64,000 nucleotides of DNA from Polaromonas sp. JS666 (GTDB lineage: Bacteria > Pseudomonadota > Gammaproteobacteria > Burkholderiales > Burkholderiaceae_C), in NCBI RefSeq assembly GCF_900103405.1, contig NZ_FNHX01000015.1, forward strand, positions 26,844-90,843, given 5' to 3'. Both the position numbers and the translations under genes were made by a program. Below, in pieces: positions 32,822-42,098 of the stretch. Within the stretch, counting starts at the first letter, position 1; every line of letters starts with the position of its first letter. Under the pieces are notes generated by a model. The model had not been told where the DNA came from. It saw nothing but the letters and a program-made list of their open reading frames with translations, and did not search any database.

Positions 32822-35140
32822 TTATCGGGCCGCGTTGGCGTCCGCTACCGTGAGGGCCGTCATGTTGACGATGCGGCGCACCGTGGCGGTGGCGGTCAGG
32901 ATGTGCATGGGTTTGTTCGCACCCAGCAGCACGGGGCCGATGGCGATGTTGCCGCCGGCCGCCGTTTTGAGCAGGTTGTACGAAATATTGGCCGCATCAA
33001 TATTGGGCAGCACCAGCAGGTTGGCCTCGCCGGCCAGCGTGCTGTTGGGCATGATCAGGCCGCGCGCGTCGGCGTCCAGCGCCATGTCGCCGTGCATTTC
33101 GCCGTCGACTTCCAGCCAGGGCGCTTTTTCGCGCAGCAGCTCCAGCGTGCGGCGCATCTTCAAGGCGCTGGGCAGGTTGGAGGAGCCGAAGTTCGAGTGC
33201 GACAGCAGGGCCGCCTTGGGCTTGATGCCGAAGCGCATCATTTCTTCGGCCGCCATGGTGGTGATCTCGGCGAGCTGCTCGGCCGTCGGGTCGCAGTTGA
33301 CGTGGGTGTCGAGCAGGAAGACCTGGCGATTCGGCAGCAGCAGGCCGTTCATGCAGGCGTAGGTGTTGACGCCCTCGCGCTTGCCGATGACCTGGTCCAG
33401 GTAGTCCAGGTGGTGGGCGGTCGTGCCCCAGGTGCCGCAGATCAGGCCGTCCACGTCGCCCTTGTGCAGCAGCATGCCGGCGATCAGCGTGAGGCGGCGG
33501 CGCATTTCGATCTTGGCGATCTGCACGGTGACACCGCGGCGCTCCATCATGCGGTGGTAGGTCTGCCAGAAGTCGCGGTAGCGGTGGTCCTGCTCGACGT
33601 TGACCACGTCGTAGTCGAGTTCTTCCTTCAGGCGCAGGCCGAATTTTTCGATGCGCTGGGCGATGATGGCGGGCCGGCCTATCAGCGTCGGCCGTGCCAG
33701 GCCCTCGTCCACCACGATCTGGCAGGCGCGCAGCACGCGTTCTTCCTCGCCTTCGGCATAGGCCACGCGCTTGCGGCTGGCGGCCTTGGCGGCCGCGAAG
33801 ATCGGCTTCATGACCGTGCCCGAGGCATAGACAAAACTCTGCAGCTTGTCGCGGTAGGCGTTCATGTCCTGGATGGGCCGCAGGGCCACGCCGCTGTCGG
33901 CCGCCGCCTGTGCCACCGCCGGCGCGATCTTCATCATGAGGCGCGGATCAAACGGCTTGGGAATCAGGTACTCGGGGCCGAACGCCAGCTTCTCGCCCAC
34001 GTAGGCGGCCGCCACGACCTCGCTTTGCTCGGCCTGCGCGAGTTCGGCGATCGCATGCACGGCCGCGATTTCCATCTCAATGGTGATGGTGGAGGCGCCG
34101 GCATCCAGCGCGCCGCGGAAGATATACGGAAAACACAGGACGTTGTTGACCTGGTTGGGGTAGTCGGTGCGGCCGGTTGCCATGATGGCGTCGTCGCGCA
34201 CGGACTTGACGTCCTCGGGCGTGATCTCGGGATTCGGGTTGGCCAGCGCCAGGATGATGGGCTTGGCCGCCATCTTGGCGACCATGTCCTTCTTGAGCAC
34301 GCCGCCGGCCGACAGGCCCAGGAAAATGTCCGCGCCCGCGATCACCTCGCCGAGGGTGCGGGCGTCGGTCTTCTGCGCGAACTGGATCTTGTCCTCGTCC
34401 ATCAGCTCGGTGCGGCCTTCGTAGACCACGCCGGCCAGGTCGGTCACGAACACGTTTTCACGCTGTATGCCCAGCTTGAGCAGCAGGTTCAGGCAGGCCA
34501 GCGCCGCCGCGCCCGCGCCCGAGGTCACCAGCTTGACCTGGCCGGGGCCCTTGCCGACCACTTTGAGCGCGTTCAGCACCGCCGCGCCCACGGTGATGGC
34601 CGTGCCGTGCTGGTCGTCGTGGAACACCGGAATCTTCATGCGCTTGCGCAGCTCGCGCTCCACATAAAAGCAGTCGGGCGCCTTGATGTCTTCCAGGTTG
34701 ATGGCACCGAAGGTCGGCTCCAGCGAGGCGATGATGTCGACCAGCTTGGCCGGGTCTTTTTCGTCGATCTCGATGTCGAACACGTCGACGCCGGCGAACT
34801 TCTTGAACAGCACGCCCTTGCCTTCCATGACCGGCTTGGAGGCCAGCGGGCCGATGTCGCCCAGGCCCAGCACGGCGGTGCCGTTGGTCACCACGGCCAC
34901 CAGGTTGCCGCGGCTGGTGTATTTGAAGGCGTTGTTCGGGTCCTTGACGATTTCCTCGCAGGGCGCGGCGACACCGGGGGAATAAGCCAGGGCCAGGTCG
35001 CGCTGGTTGGTCAGCTGCTTGGTCGCTGCGATGGCTACCTTGCCGGGGGTCGGAAACTCGTGGTATTCAAGCGCGGCGCGGCGCAGTTCAGCGCGTTTTT
35101 CTTCACGGTCGGCAGGCGTCGCGGCGGTGGGTGTCGGCAT
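32822..35140 (-). CDS. maeB: NADP-dependent malic enzyme with C-terminal phosphotransacetylase-like domain
   Basis: Oxidatively decarboxylates malate to pyruvate with NADP. 772 residues in the MaeB layout: malic enzyme domains (residues ~20-430, with LALAYSPGVAAPCEEI, NGTAVLGLGDIG, KVVGKGPGQVKLVTSGAGAAAL and FHDDQHGTAITVGAAVLNAL) followed by a phosphotransacetylase-like domain (~430-765, DGLICGTWGTTAHHLDYL). The fused domain normally acts as a regulatory acetyl-CoA/acetyl-P sensor, not as an enzyme. It is a single gene with its own upstream region; no dicarboxylate transporter is adjacent. Confidence 0.95.
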   Translation of the reverse strand: MPTPTAATPADREEKRAELRRAALEYHEFPTPGKVAIAATKQLTNQRDLALAYSPGVAAPCEEIVKDPNNAFKYTSRGNLVAVVTNGTAVLGLGDIGPLASKPVMEGKGVLFKKFAGVDVFDIEIDEKDPAKLVDIIASLEPTFGAINLEDIKAPDCFYVERELRKRMKIPVFHDDQHGTAITVGAAVLNALKVVGKGPGQVKLVTSGAGAAALACLNLLLKLGIQRENVFVTDLAGVVYEGRTELMDEDKIQFAQKTDARTLGEVIAGADIFLGLSAGGVLKKDMVAKMAAKPIILALANPNPEITPEDVKSVRDDAIMATGRTDYPNQVNNVLCFPYIFRGALDAGASTITIEMEIAAVHAIAELAQAEQSEVVAAAYVGEKLAFGPEYLIPKPFDPRLMMKIAPAVAQAAADSGVALRPIQDMNAYRDKLQSFVYASGTVMKPIFAAAKAASRKRVAYAEGEEERVLRACQIVVDEGLARPTLIGRPAIIAQRIEKFGLRLKEELDYDVVNVEQDHRYRDFWQTYHRMMERRGVTVQIAKIEMRRRLTLIAGMLLHKGDVDGLICGTWGTTAHHLDYLDQVIGKREGVNTYACMNGLLLPNRQVFLLDTHVNCDPTAEQLAEITTMAAEEMMRFGIKPKAALLSHSNFGSSNLPSALKMRRTLELLREKAPWLEVDGEMHGDMALDADARGLIMPNSTLAGEANLLVLPNIDAANISYNLLKTAAGGNIAIGPVLLGANKPMHILTATATVRRIVNMTALTVADANAAR

Positions 35141-35385
35141 CAGCAGGGTCTCCAGCGGGGAACGGTCGGATGACCGTCAATTTCTTGTAAGGGTCTGCGA
35201 TTGTAGGCCGTTGGAGGGGAAAACCCTAGTAAGTGAATCTACGCAAAAAGGTGGATCGCTTTTGACTTTTGGGCATGGAAAGCCGCGTTGCCGTGGAGCT
35301 GCTTCACGATGGCGGCGCGTAGATGTTTTTTGGGCGCTGTAAGCGCGAAATACGGAACAGCAGGCCGGGCTGGCGGCCCGGCCGC

Positions 35386-36102
35386 TCAGCGTGCCACGCC
35401 CAGCAACTGGTCCAGGCGTTCGGGCTGATCGCGCAGCGCCTGGGCCGTGCCCGTGTGCACCACCATGCCGCGGTCCAGCACCACGGCACTGTCGGAAATC
35501 GCCAGGATGGCCTGCGGATGCTGCTCCACGATGATGGCGCTCAGGCCTTCTTCGCGGGTGATGCGGCGTATGGCGCGCAGCAGTTCCTCCACGATGATGG
35601 GCGCCAGGCCCTCCAGTGGTTCATCGAGCAGCAGCAGTTTCGGATTCAGCACCAGCGCCCGGCCCACGGCCAGCATTTGTTGCTCGCCGCCTGACAGCTG
35701 CGTGCCCAGGTTGGTCTTGCGCTCGGCCAGGCGTGGGAACATGGCGTACACGCCCTCGGGGTTCCATTTGCCCGGCCGCGCCACCGCCGTCAGGTTCTCG
35801 TGCACCGTCAGCGACTTGAAGATGTTGCGCTCCTGCGGCACCCAGCCTATGCCGTTGGCCGCGCGTTCGTGCGAAGGCAGCCGGTGCAGCGCCACCATGG
35901 CCGGGCCGGCGCCGAAGGAGATGGCCCCGCCGTGCTGGCGCGTTGCGCCCGCCAGGGTGTTGATCAGCGTGGTTTTGCCGGTGCCGTTGCGGCCCAGCAG
36001 CGCGAGGGTCTGACCTTCGCCCAGCGTGAACGAGACCTCGTGCAGCACCACCGCCTCGCCGTAACCGGCGCGCAGCTTGTCGACCTTGAGCAGTTCAGCC
36101 AT
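35386..36102 (-). CDS. livF: Branched-chain/hydrophobic amino acid-type ABC transporter ATPase LivF
   Basis: 238-residue ABC ATPase. Walker A is GRNGTGKTT, the signature QLSGGEQQMLAV, Walker B LLLLDEPLEGLAP and the switch His in IIVEQHP. The EPLEGLAPIIVEEL wording is typical of LivF. Partners are LivG, LivH and LivM; together they import an amino acid or related carboxylate supplied by the periplasmic protein at the operon head. The ATG at 36102 overlaps livG by 8 nt. Last gene of the transporter operon. Confidence 0.93.
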   Translation of the reverse strand: MAELLKVDKLRAGYGEAVVLHEVSFTLGEGQTLALLGRNGTGKTTLINTLAGATRQHGGAISFGAGPAMVALHRLPSHERAANGIGWVPQERNIFKSLTVHENLTAVARPGKWNPEGVYAMFPRLAERKTNLGTQLSGGEQQMLAVGRALVLNPKLLLLDEPLEGLAPIIVEELLRAIRRITREEGLSAIIVEQHPQAILAISDSAVVLDRGMVVHTGTAQALRDQPERLDQLLGVAR

Positions 36103-36880
36103 GGGCCACCTCCCCATGTTCCTCGCCATGGCCCAGGTAGACCGCCTTGACCTGCGGGTCGGCCGCGATCTGCTCGGGCGTGCCTTCGGTCAGCAGCGTG
36201 CCGTTGACCAGCACCGTCATGGTGGTGGCGAAGCTGAACACCAGGTCCATGTCGTGTTCGATCAGCAGCACCGAAACATCGGCGGGCAGCGCGGCCACGG
36301 TCAGCAGCAGCTCCTCGCGCTCGCCGGCCGGCACGCCCGCCACGGGTTCGTCCAGCAGCAGCACGCGCGGCTCGCAGGCCAGCGCCACGGCGATCTCCAG
36401 CAGGCGGCGTTTGCCGTAGGCCAGCACGCGGGTCGGCTGGTCCATCACCTCCGTCAGGTGAAACTGTTCCAGCAACTGCTCGCAGCGCTCGGCCACGGCC
36501 CGGTTGCGGCCCAGCGCCTGCCACCATTTCGCGCCCAGGCCCACTTGCTGCGACACGGTGAGGGCCAGCGTCTGCAGCGGCGTGAGCGAGTCGAACAGCT
36601 GGTTGATCTGGAAGGTGCGCACCATGCCGCGCTTGACGCGCTGGTGCGGCGCCAGCCGCGTGATGTCTTCGCCTTCGAGGAAGATGCGGCCTTCGGTGGG
36701 TTGCAGCACGCCCGTCAGCAGGTTGACCAGCGTGGTCTTGCCCGCGCCGTTGGGGCCGATCAGCGCATGGCGCGCGCCGCGCCGCAGGTTCAGGCTCACA
36801 TTATTGGTCGCGGCGATGCCGCCGAAGCGCATCACCAGGCCTTGCGCGGACAGCACCGCGTCCTGGACCGGCGCGCTCAT
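36095..36880 (-). CDS. livG: HAAT-family ABC transporter ATPase LivG
   Basis: 261-residue ABC ATPase with Walker A GPNGAGKTT, signature-region ATPase motifs VLAYGKRRLLEIAVAL, Walker B VLLLDEPVAGVPAGE and switch His VLLIEHDMDLV. The ABC signature is degenerate (AYGKRR, usually S-Y-G-x-R), as often in LivG. The insert after Walker A (RTFQINQLFDSLTPLQTL) is characteristic of this subfamily. Start overlaps the livM stop by 4 nt and its end overlaps livF, so the genes are tightly coupled. Confidence 0.93.
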   Translation of the reverse strand: MSAPVQDAVLSAQGLVMRFGGIAATNNVSLNLRRGARHALIGPNGAGKTTLVNLLTGVLQPTEGRIFLEGEDITRLAPHQRVKRGMVRTFQINQLFDSLTPLQTLALTVSQQVGLGAKWWQALGRNRAVAERCEQLLEQFHLTEVMDQPTRVLAYGKRRLLEIAVALACEPRVLLLDEPVAGVPAGEREELLLTVAALPADVSVLLIEHDMDLVFSFATTMTVLVNGTLLTEGTPEQIAADPQVKAVYLGHGEEHGEVAHG

Positions 36881-37848
36881 GGCCGGCCCCCGCGCCGCGG
36901 CAGCCAGGTCCAGGGCCGGACCAGGCGCTCGCGGCCCACCAGCACCAGCACCACCAGGAAAAGGCCTATCCAGAAGGTCCAGTATTGCGGCGTGATGGAC
37001 GAAAGCGCGTCCTGCATCAGCTTGAACACAATCGCCCCGGCCACGCCGCCATAGAGCCAGCCCACGCCGCCCACCACCAGGATCAGCAGCACGTCGGCCG
37101 AGCGGTGGAATTCAAACAAATCCAGCGAGGCAAAACCGGTGGTCTGCGTCAGCAGCGCACCGGCCGCGCCTGCCACGCCGGCCGCCACCGTATAGACCAC
37201 CGCCAGCCGCGACGCGACCGGAATGCCGATGGCCATGGCGCGCAGGCGGTTGTCGCGTATGGCCTTGAGCGTCGCGCCCAGCGGTGAATGCACCAGGCGG
37301 CGCATCAGCACAAACAGGATCAGCAACACAGTCAGCGAGTAATAGGCGCCGGTGCGGCCTGAAAGGTCGAATTCGAAGCGGCCCAGCAGCGGGCCCATGA
37401 CCACACCCTGCAGGCCGTCGGCCCCGCCGGTCAGCCAGTCCAGCTTGTTGGCCAGCTCCAGCAGAATCAGCGCCACGCCCAGCGTCACCATGAGCCGCGT
37501 CAGGTCGCTGCCGCGCAGAATGGTCAGCGAACAGACCGCGCCCAGCAGCGTGGCGGTGGTGACGCCCACGGCCAGGCCCAGCAGCGGGTCAGGCATGACC
37601 AGCTTGGCGAACAGCGCCGCCGCATAGCCGCCTATGCCGAAGAAGGCCGCATGGCCCAGCGAGACGATGCCGGTGTAGCCCAGCACCAGGTCCAGCGACA
37701 CCGCGAACAGCGCGACGATGGCGATCTCGTTGATGAGCGATGCATGGCTGGGCATCAGCACCGGCGCGGCAAAGGCGATGAGCCAGAGCACCGGCTCCCA
37801 GGGTTTCCAGCGGCTGCTCTTGAGCAGCGATGTCTGGGTGTTGCTCAT
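36877..37848 (-). CDS. livM: HAAT-family ABC transporter permease LivM
   Basis: 323-residue inner-membrane permease with about ten helices. LivM features are the LVLGYTGIVSLGHAAFFGIGGY stretch near residue 60 and the cytoplasmic coupling loop RRLVHSPLGATLKAIRDNRLRAMAIGIPV. It heterodimerises with LivH and couples to LivF/LivG. The ATG at 37848 is one base after the livH stop; a longer in-frame start would overlap livH. Confidence 0.93.
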   Translation of the reverse strand: MSNTQTSLLKSSRWKPWEPVLWLIAFAAPVLMPSHASLINEIAIVALFAVSLDLVLGYTGIVSLGHAAFFGIGGYAAALFAKLVMPDPLLGLAVGVTTATLLGAVCSLTILRGSDLTRLMVTLGVALILLELANKLDWLTGGADGLQGVVMGPLLGRFEFDLSGRTGAYYSLTVLLILFVLMRRLVHSPLGATLKAIRDNRLRAMAIGIPVASRLAVVYTVAAGVAGAAGALLTQTTGFASLDLFEFHRSADVLLILVVGGVGWLYGGVAGAIVFKLMQDALSSITPQYWTFWIGLFLVVLVLVGRERLVRPWTWLPRRGGRP

Positions 37849-37849
37849 G

Positions 37850-38722
37850 TTATTTGCCTCCCTTGCGCACAAAGAGGCCCTGCGGCCGCCAGATCAGGAT
37901 CACGATCATGAGGCTGTAGACGATGAAGGCGCCCAACTTGGGGATGTAGTACTTGCCCGCCACGTCGGCGATGCCCAGCAGCAGCGCGGCCAGCAGCGGT
38001 CCGGTGATGGACGAGGTGCCGCCCACGGCGACCACGATCAGGAAATAAATCATGAACTTGAGCGGAAAGCCCGGGTCCAGGCCCAGCACCTCGGCGCCCA
38101 GCGCGCCGCCCAGCCCGGCCAGGCCCGAGCCCACGGCGAAGGTCGAGAGGAACACGATGTTGACATTGATGCCCAGGCCGGCCGCCACGCGCTGGTCGTC
38201 CACCGAAGCGCGCAGCCGGCTGCCGAAGCGCGTGCGCGCCAGCAGGTATTGCAGGCCCACCGTCAGCGCCGCGCAGACCGCGATGATGAACAACCGGTAG
38301 TGGCCCATGCCCAGCATCCAGGCACCGCTGCCGATCTCGGTGCGGCCCTTGAGCCATTGCGGCAGCTGCACGATTTGCTGCGTCGAGCCGACGAAGTAGT
38401 CCACACTGGCCACCGCCATGAACACCAGGCCTATCGAAAACAGCACCTGGTCCAGGTGCGGCTTGTTGTACAGCGGCCGGTACAGCGTGCGCTCCAGCAC
38501 GCCGCCCAGCAGCGCCGAGCCGATAAAGGCCAGCGGCAGGCACAGCAAAAAGGGCACGCCGAAGTGCTGCATCAGCAGCACGGTGATGTAGCCGCCGGCC
38601 ATGGCGAAGGCGCCGTGCGCGAGGTTGATGAAATTCATCAAGCCCATGGTCACCGCCAGGCCCACCGCCAGGATGAACAGCAGCATGCCGTAGGCGATAC
38701 CGTCAAAAAGAAGAGTGAGCAT
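37850..38722 (-). CDS. livH: HAAT-family ABC transporter permease LivH
   Basis: 290-residue permease. The N-terminus MLTLLFDGIAYGMLLFILAVGL and the MNFINLAHGAFAMAGGY segment are diagnostic of LivH, and RTRFGSRLRASVDDQRVAAGLGINV is the coupling loop to the ATPases. Eight or so membrane helices are visible. It follows the binding-protein gene after a 99-bp spacer that contains a GC-rich repeat, which may lower distal expression relative to the binding protein. Confidence 0.93.
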   Translation of the reverse strand: MLTLLFDGIAYGMLLFILAVGLAVTMGLMNFINLAHGAFAMAGGYITVLLMQHFGVPFLLCLPLAFIGSALLGGVLERTLYRPLYNKPHLDQVLFSIGLVFMAVASVDYFVGSTQQIVQLPQWLKGRTEIGSGAWMLGMGHYRLFIIAVCAALTVGLQYLLARTRFGSRLRASVDDQRVAAGLGINVNIVFLSTFAVGSGLAGLGGALGAEVLGLDPGFPLKFMIYFLIVVAVGGTSSITGPLLAALLLGIADVAGKYYIPKLGAFIVYSLMIVILIWRPQGLFVRKGGK

Positions 38723-38743
38723 GTGTCTTTACCAGGAACACCG

Positions 38744-38815
38744 CGGAACCGGCTTTGCCGGGCCGCTGGTGTTGCCCCCTGCAAGGGGGAGGGCGGCAAC
38801 GCCGCCTTCGGGGGT
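38744..38815. repeat. GC-rich intergenic repeat, copy A
   Basis: Contains GGAACCGGCTTTGCCGGGCC followed by nested stems (GTTGCC...GGCAAC and CCCCCT-GCA-AGGGGG) and ends in TTCGGGGG. The same 20-bp block begins the spacer at 41245. It sits between livH and the binding-protein gene and could form a processing or attenuating hairpin. Confidence 0.7.
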
Positions 38816-38821
38816 GTGCAG

Positions 38822-39994
38822 TTATTTAGCCTTGCCTGGGTCTTTCACGTCCTTGATCACGTCAAACTCCACGTTGTAAAGCTGGCCGTCCTTCTTCTCG
38901 ACCTTGCGCAGGTAGACGTCCTGCACGATGTCGCGCGTCTGCGCGTCGATGAAGATCTTGCCGCGCGGGCTTTCAAACAGCTGGCCCTTCATGGCCGCGA
39001 GCAGCGCGTCGCCGCCGCCCTGGCCCTTGCTGGTTTTGAGCGCCTCATAAATCACGCGCATGCCGTCATAGCCGCCGACCGCCATGAAGTTGGGACGCAA
39101 GCCCTTGTTGGCCTTGGAAAAAGCCTCCACAAACTTTTTGTTCACGGCCGAGGGGTGGGCCGCCGAGTAGTGGTGCGAAGTCACCACGCCCAGTGCGCCA
39201 TCGCCCATGTCGTTGAGCTGGTCGTCGTCCGTCACGTCGCCGGTGGCGATCAACCGTATGCCGGCCTTGTCCAGGCCGCGCTCAAGGAACTGCTTCATCA
39301 CCGCGGCGCCCGCGCCCGAAGGCACAAAGACGAACAGCGCGTCGGGTTTGTTGTCCCGCACCTTTTGCAGGAAGGGCGCGAAGTCGGGGTTGCGCAGCGG
39401 CACGCGCAGCGCATCGGTCACTTCCCCGCCGTTGAAGGTCAGGCGGTCCTTGAAGAATTTTTCGGCGTCTATGCCGGGGCCGTAATCGGAGACCAGCGTG
39501 ACGACCTTCTTGATGCCGTTCTTGGGCGCCCAGTCGGCCAGCGCGACCGAGACCTGCGGCAAGGTGAAGCTGCTGCGCACGATGTAGGGCGAGGCCTGGG
39601 TGATGCTGGAGGTCGCCGCTGCCATCACCACCATGGGCGTCTTGGACTGCGTCGCGATGGGCGCGGTGGCCAGGGCCGAGGGCGTGATGCCGAAGCCGGC
39701 CAGCACATTGACCTTGTCGTTGACCACCAGCTCCTGCGCCAGGCGGCGCGTGGTGTCCGGCAGCGAGGTGTCGTCCTTGACGATCAGCTGTATCTTCTTG
39801 CCCGCCACGGTGTCGCCGTTTTGCGCCATGTAAAGCCGCGCGGCCGCCTCGATCTGCCGGCCTGTGGTGGCCTGCTGGCCCGTCATCGGCAGGATCAGGC
39901 CTATCTTGAAGGTGTTGTCCTGCGCCAGTGCCGGCGCGCCGGCAAGTGCCGCAGTCGCCAGCGCGGCGGCGGTGAGGAAGGTACGTTTTTTCAT
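38822..39994 (-). CDS. ABC transporter periplasmic substrate-binding protein (LivK/HAAT type)
   Basis: 390-residue type I periplasmic-binding protein. Signal peptide MKKRTFLTAAALATAALAG with cleavage near PALAQ, then FKIGLILPMTGQQATTGRQIEAA, the usual start of the Leu/Ile/Val-like receptor family. The mid-section (VVTLVSDYGPGIDAEKFFKD, DALFVFVPSGAGAAVMKQF) is typical of the variant that serves aromatic or other carboxylates. The neighbouring Rieske demethylase genes make an aromatic acid possible, but this is inference. AGGAG 6 nt upstream supports the start. Confidence 0.9.
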   Translation of the reverse strand: MKKRTFLTAAALATAALAGAPALAQDNTFKIGLILPMTGQQATTGRQIEAAARLYMAQNGDTVAGKKIQLIVKDDTSLPDTTRRLAQELVVNDKVNVLAGFGITPSALATAPIATQSKTPMVVMAAATSSITQASPYIVRSSFTLPQVSVALADWAPKNGIKKVVTLVSDYGPGIDAEKFFKDRLTFNGGEVTDALRVPLRNPDFAPFLQKVRDNKPDALFVFVPSGAGAAVMKQFLERGLDKAGIRLIATGDVTDDDQLNDMGDGALGVVTSHHYSAAHPSAVNKKFVEAFSKANKGLRPNFMAVGGYDGMRVIYEALKTSKGQGGGDALLAAMKGQLFESPRGKIFIDAQTRDIVQDVYLRKVEKKDGQLYNVEFDVIKDVKDPGKAK

Positions 39995-40083
39995 GCTTGT
40001 CTCCTGGTGATTTTTCAGTGCTTGCCGCTGCGTCCCGGCATGCGGCCGCAAAACGCTGCGAGTCTAGTCTGAGTGCGGTATCT

Positions 40084-40102
40084 GCACAAATGTTCTTTGT
40101 GC
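40084..40102. promoter_or_regulatory. Dyad upstream of the substrate-binding protein gene
   Basis: Inverted repeat GCACAAA-TGTTC-TTTGTGC, 90 bp before the binding-protein start. Another dyad, GCGATCA/TGATCGC, lies at 40169-40199. Either may bind a regulator; no regulator family can be assigned. Confidence 0.3.
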
Positions 40103-40214
40103 GAACACCGTTGGCTTTTATTCTGTCGCGGGTCATCCCCTGGTTCGACACCTGCTGATGGACGTTGCGCGATCATCGCGCGTACGGCCCGGTGATCGCA
40201 CACAAGTTGTTTTA

Positions 40215-41198
40215 TCAAAGATCGGGCCGGTAGGAAGAATCCAGCGTCACCGAGCCGACCACGCGTGAGACACAGGCACACAGCCGCATGTTCCCCTGTT
40301 TCTCGTGCTCGCTCAGAAAGACGTCGCGGTGGTCGATCTCGCCGTCCAGCGCCAGCACGTCCAGCGTGCACAGGCCGCACTCGCCGCGCTTGCAATCGGA
40401 CACCGCCTCCACGCCGGCCAGCTCCAGTGCGTCCAGCAGGCTGCAGTCGGCCGGCACGGTGATGTCCAGCGCATGGCGCGGAATCAGCACCCGGAAGGCC
40501 TGCGGCGCAAAACGGCCGCTGTTGCCGAAGGTCTCGTAACGAAGGTCAGTCGCCGGCCGGTCCGAGGCCTCCCAGGCGTGGCGCGCCGCGTCCAGCATGG
40601 GCACGGGGCCGCAGACATACATTTGCGCGCCCGGCGGCAAGGCCGCGATCTCGGCGGCGAAATCGATGCGCGTGTCGACGGCCGCATGCAGCCGCTGGCC
40701 CAGGCAGGCCTGCAGTGCCTGGCCGTAAGCCAGCTCGGCTGCGCTGCGCGCGCCGTACAGCATGCGCAGCGGCCGGCCCGATTGCGCGCAGCGCCCGGCC
40801 AGCGACTGGGCCATGCCCAGCAGCGGCGTGATGCCTATGCCGCCGGCCACAAGCAGGTAGGCCGGCGCGTTGAGGTCCAGCGGGAAATGGTTGTGCGGCC
40901 CGCTCAGCTGCAGCCGGTCGCCGGCGGCCAGCTGCCACATCGCGCGCGAGCCGCCGCGGCCGTCGTCCAGCCGCTTCACCGCGATGTGCCAAGTTTGCCC
41001 GTCGGGCTCGCCGACCAGGGAGTAGGAACGCTGCTGCGGCCTGCCGCCCACCAGCAGCTGCACTTGCAGGTGGCTGCCGGGTTCGTGGCGCGGCACGCCC
41101 TGCCCGTCCGCGGGGCGTAGGCGGAACTCGCGCACAGTCGGCGTGAGGTCTTCAAAAGAATCAATGACCGCGTCGGTCCAGCTGGAGTTTGCTTTCAT
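40215..41198 (-). CDS. VanB/phthalate dioxygenase reductase-type ferredoxin reductase
   Basis: 327-residue electron-transfer protein that would reduce the Rieske oxygenase encoded upstream. Domain order: FMN-binding barrel (RSYSLVGEPDGQTWHIAVKR, residues ~58-77), NAD-binding domain (YLLVAGGIGITPLLGMAQSL, MYVCGPVPML) and a C-terminal plant-type [2Fe-2S] domain with CKRGECGLCTLDV and a fourth Cys in MRLCACVSR. This FMN-NAD-FeS order defines the phthalate dioxygenase reductase/VanB class. It is third in a vanA-like, gntR, vanB-like run on the minus strand. Confidence 0.9.
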   Translation of the reverse strand: MKANSSWTDAVIDSFEDLTPTVREFRLRPADGQGVPRHEPGSHLQVQLLVGGRPQQRSYSLVGEPDGQTWHIAVKRLDDGRGGSRAMWQLAAGDRLQLSGPHNHFPLDLNAPAYLLVAGGIGITPLLGMAQSLAGRCAQSGRPLRMLYGARSAAELAYGQALQACLGQRLHAAVDTRIDFAAEIAALPPGAQMYVCGPVPMLDAARHAWEASDRPATDLRYETFGNSGRFAPQAFRVLIPRHALDITVPADCSLLDALELAGVEAVSDCKRGECGLCTLDVLALDGEIDHRDVFLSEHEKQGNMRLCACVSRVVGSVTLDSSYRPDL

Positions 41199-41244
41199 TT
41201 AGTCTTCCGTGGTCTTTTTAGTCTCTTCAATTCACGGGCCGTCG

Positions 41245-41314
41245 TGGAACCGGCTTTGCCGGGCCACAGGCGGCGCCCCCCTTGGGGGGGGCGGCCGCAG
41301 GCCGCTTCGGGGGG
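41245..41314. repeat. GC-rich intergenic repeat, copy B
   Basis: Shares GGAACCGGCTTTGCCGGGCC with the spacer at 38744 and continues with CGCCCCCC-TT-GGGGGGGCG and GCGGCC-GCA-GGCCGC stems, ending in TTCGGGGGG directly at the stop of the GntR gene. It lies between that gene and the reductase gene. Confidence 0.7.
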
Positions 41315-42094
41315 TCATTTCTTCCGGATAAGGCGCACGCCCGGCATCTGGTCCAGGTTGTGGCTGGCCACGGCGGCGCGCAGGTTGCGCTGGGCCAGGC
41401 GCGAATGCTCGCGCATGATGGCTTCGGCGCGCGAGCCTTCGCGCTGCTCGATGGCGTCCAGCACCTGGCGGTGCTGGTCTTGCGCCACGATGAGCATGTC
41501 GCGCGCGCGCGGCGAGTTGGCCTGCACCACCACAAAGCCCGAAGCCGAGGCAAAAGGCAGGCTGGAGACGCGGTCCAGTTCCTTGGCGATCACTTCGCTG
41601 CCCGCCATCTCGCTGAGCAGCGCGTGAAAGCGCTCGTTGAGCGCCACATAGCTGGAGAAGGCCTCGTCGTTCAAGGCCGGCTGGCTCAGCACCGCGTCGA
41701 TGCGGTTCAGGCATTCGCGCGCTTCGCCCAGCACCACCGTGGGTGCGCCGCGCTCGGCCGCCAGCCGCGCCGACAGGCCCTCAATCGTGCCGCGCAGCTC
41801 AATCGCTTCGGACACGTCGCGCTCGGAAAAGGTGCGCACCGCAAAACCGCCGTTGGGCAGCGATTCGAGCAGGCCTTCCTGCTCCAGGCGCATCAGCGCG
41901 GCGCGTATCGGCGTGCGCGAAACCCCCAGTTTTTCGACGATGGACAGCTCGGCGATGCGCGCGCCGCCGGGCAGCTCGCCCGCCAGGATCATCTCGCGCA
42001 GCTGCAGCTGCGCCCTCACCTGCGCGCTTTCCAGGCTGTTGTTGGGGGCGGCGGCTGGGTTGGCGGCGTTGGCCATAGGGAGTGCTTTCACCAT
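41315..42094 (-). CDS. GntR-family (FCD domain) transcriptional regulator
   Basis: 259-residue FadR-subfamily regulator. Winged helix in residues ~28-95 (LQLREMILAGELPGGARIAE, LGVSRTPIRAALMRLEQEGLLE) and an all-helical FCD effector domain (~100-240, RGTIEGLSARLAAERG, ERFHALLSEMAG, DQHRQVLDAIEQRE). VanR regulators of vanillate demethylase genes belong to this class. It lies 4 bp downstream of the Rieske oxygenase gene, so it is probably in its operon and autoregulated through the palindrome at 43203-43212. The ATG at 42094 overlaps no neighbour; ATG 42076 is an alternative. Confidence 0.9.
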   Translation of the reverse strand: MVKALPMANAANPAAAPNNSLESAQVRAQLQLREMILAGELPGGARIAELSIVEKLGVSRTPIRAALMRLEQEGLLESLPNGGFAVRTFSERDVSEAIELRGTIEGLSARLAAERGAPTVVLGEARECLNRIDAVLSQPALNDEAFSSYVALNERFHALLSEMAGSEVIAKELDRVSSLPFASASGFVVVQANSPRARDMLIVAQDQHRQVLDAIEQREGSRAEAIMREHSRLAQRNLRAAVASHNLDQMPGVRLIRKK

Positions 42095-42098
42095 GGGT

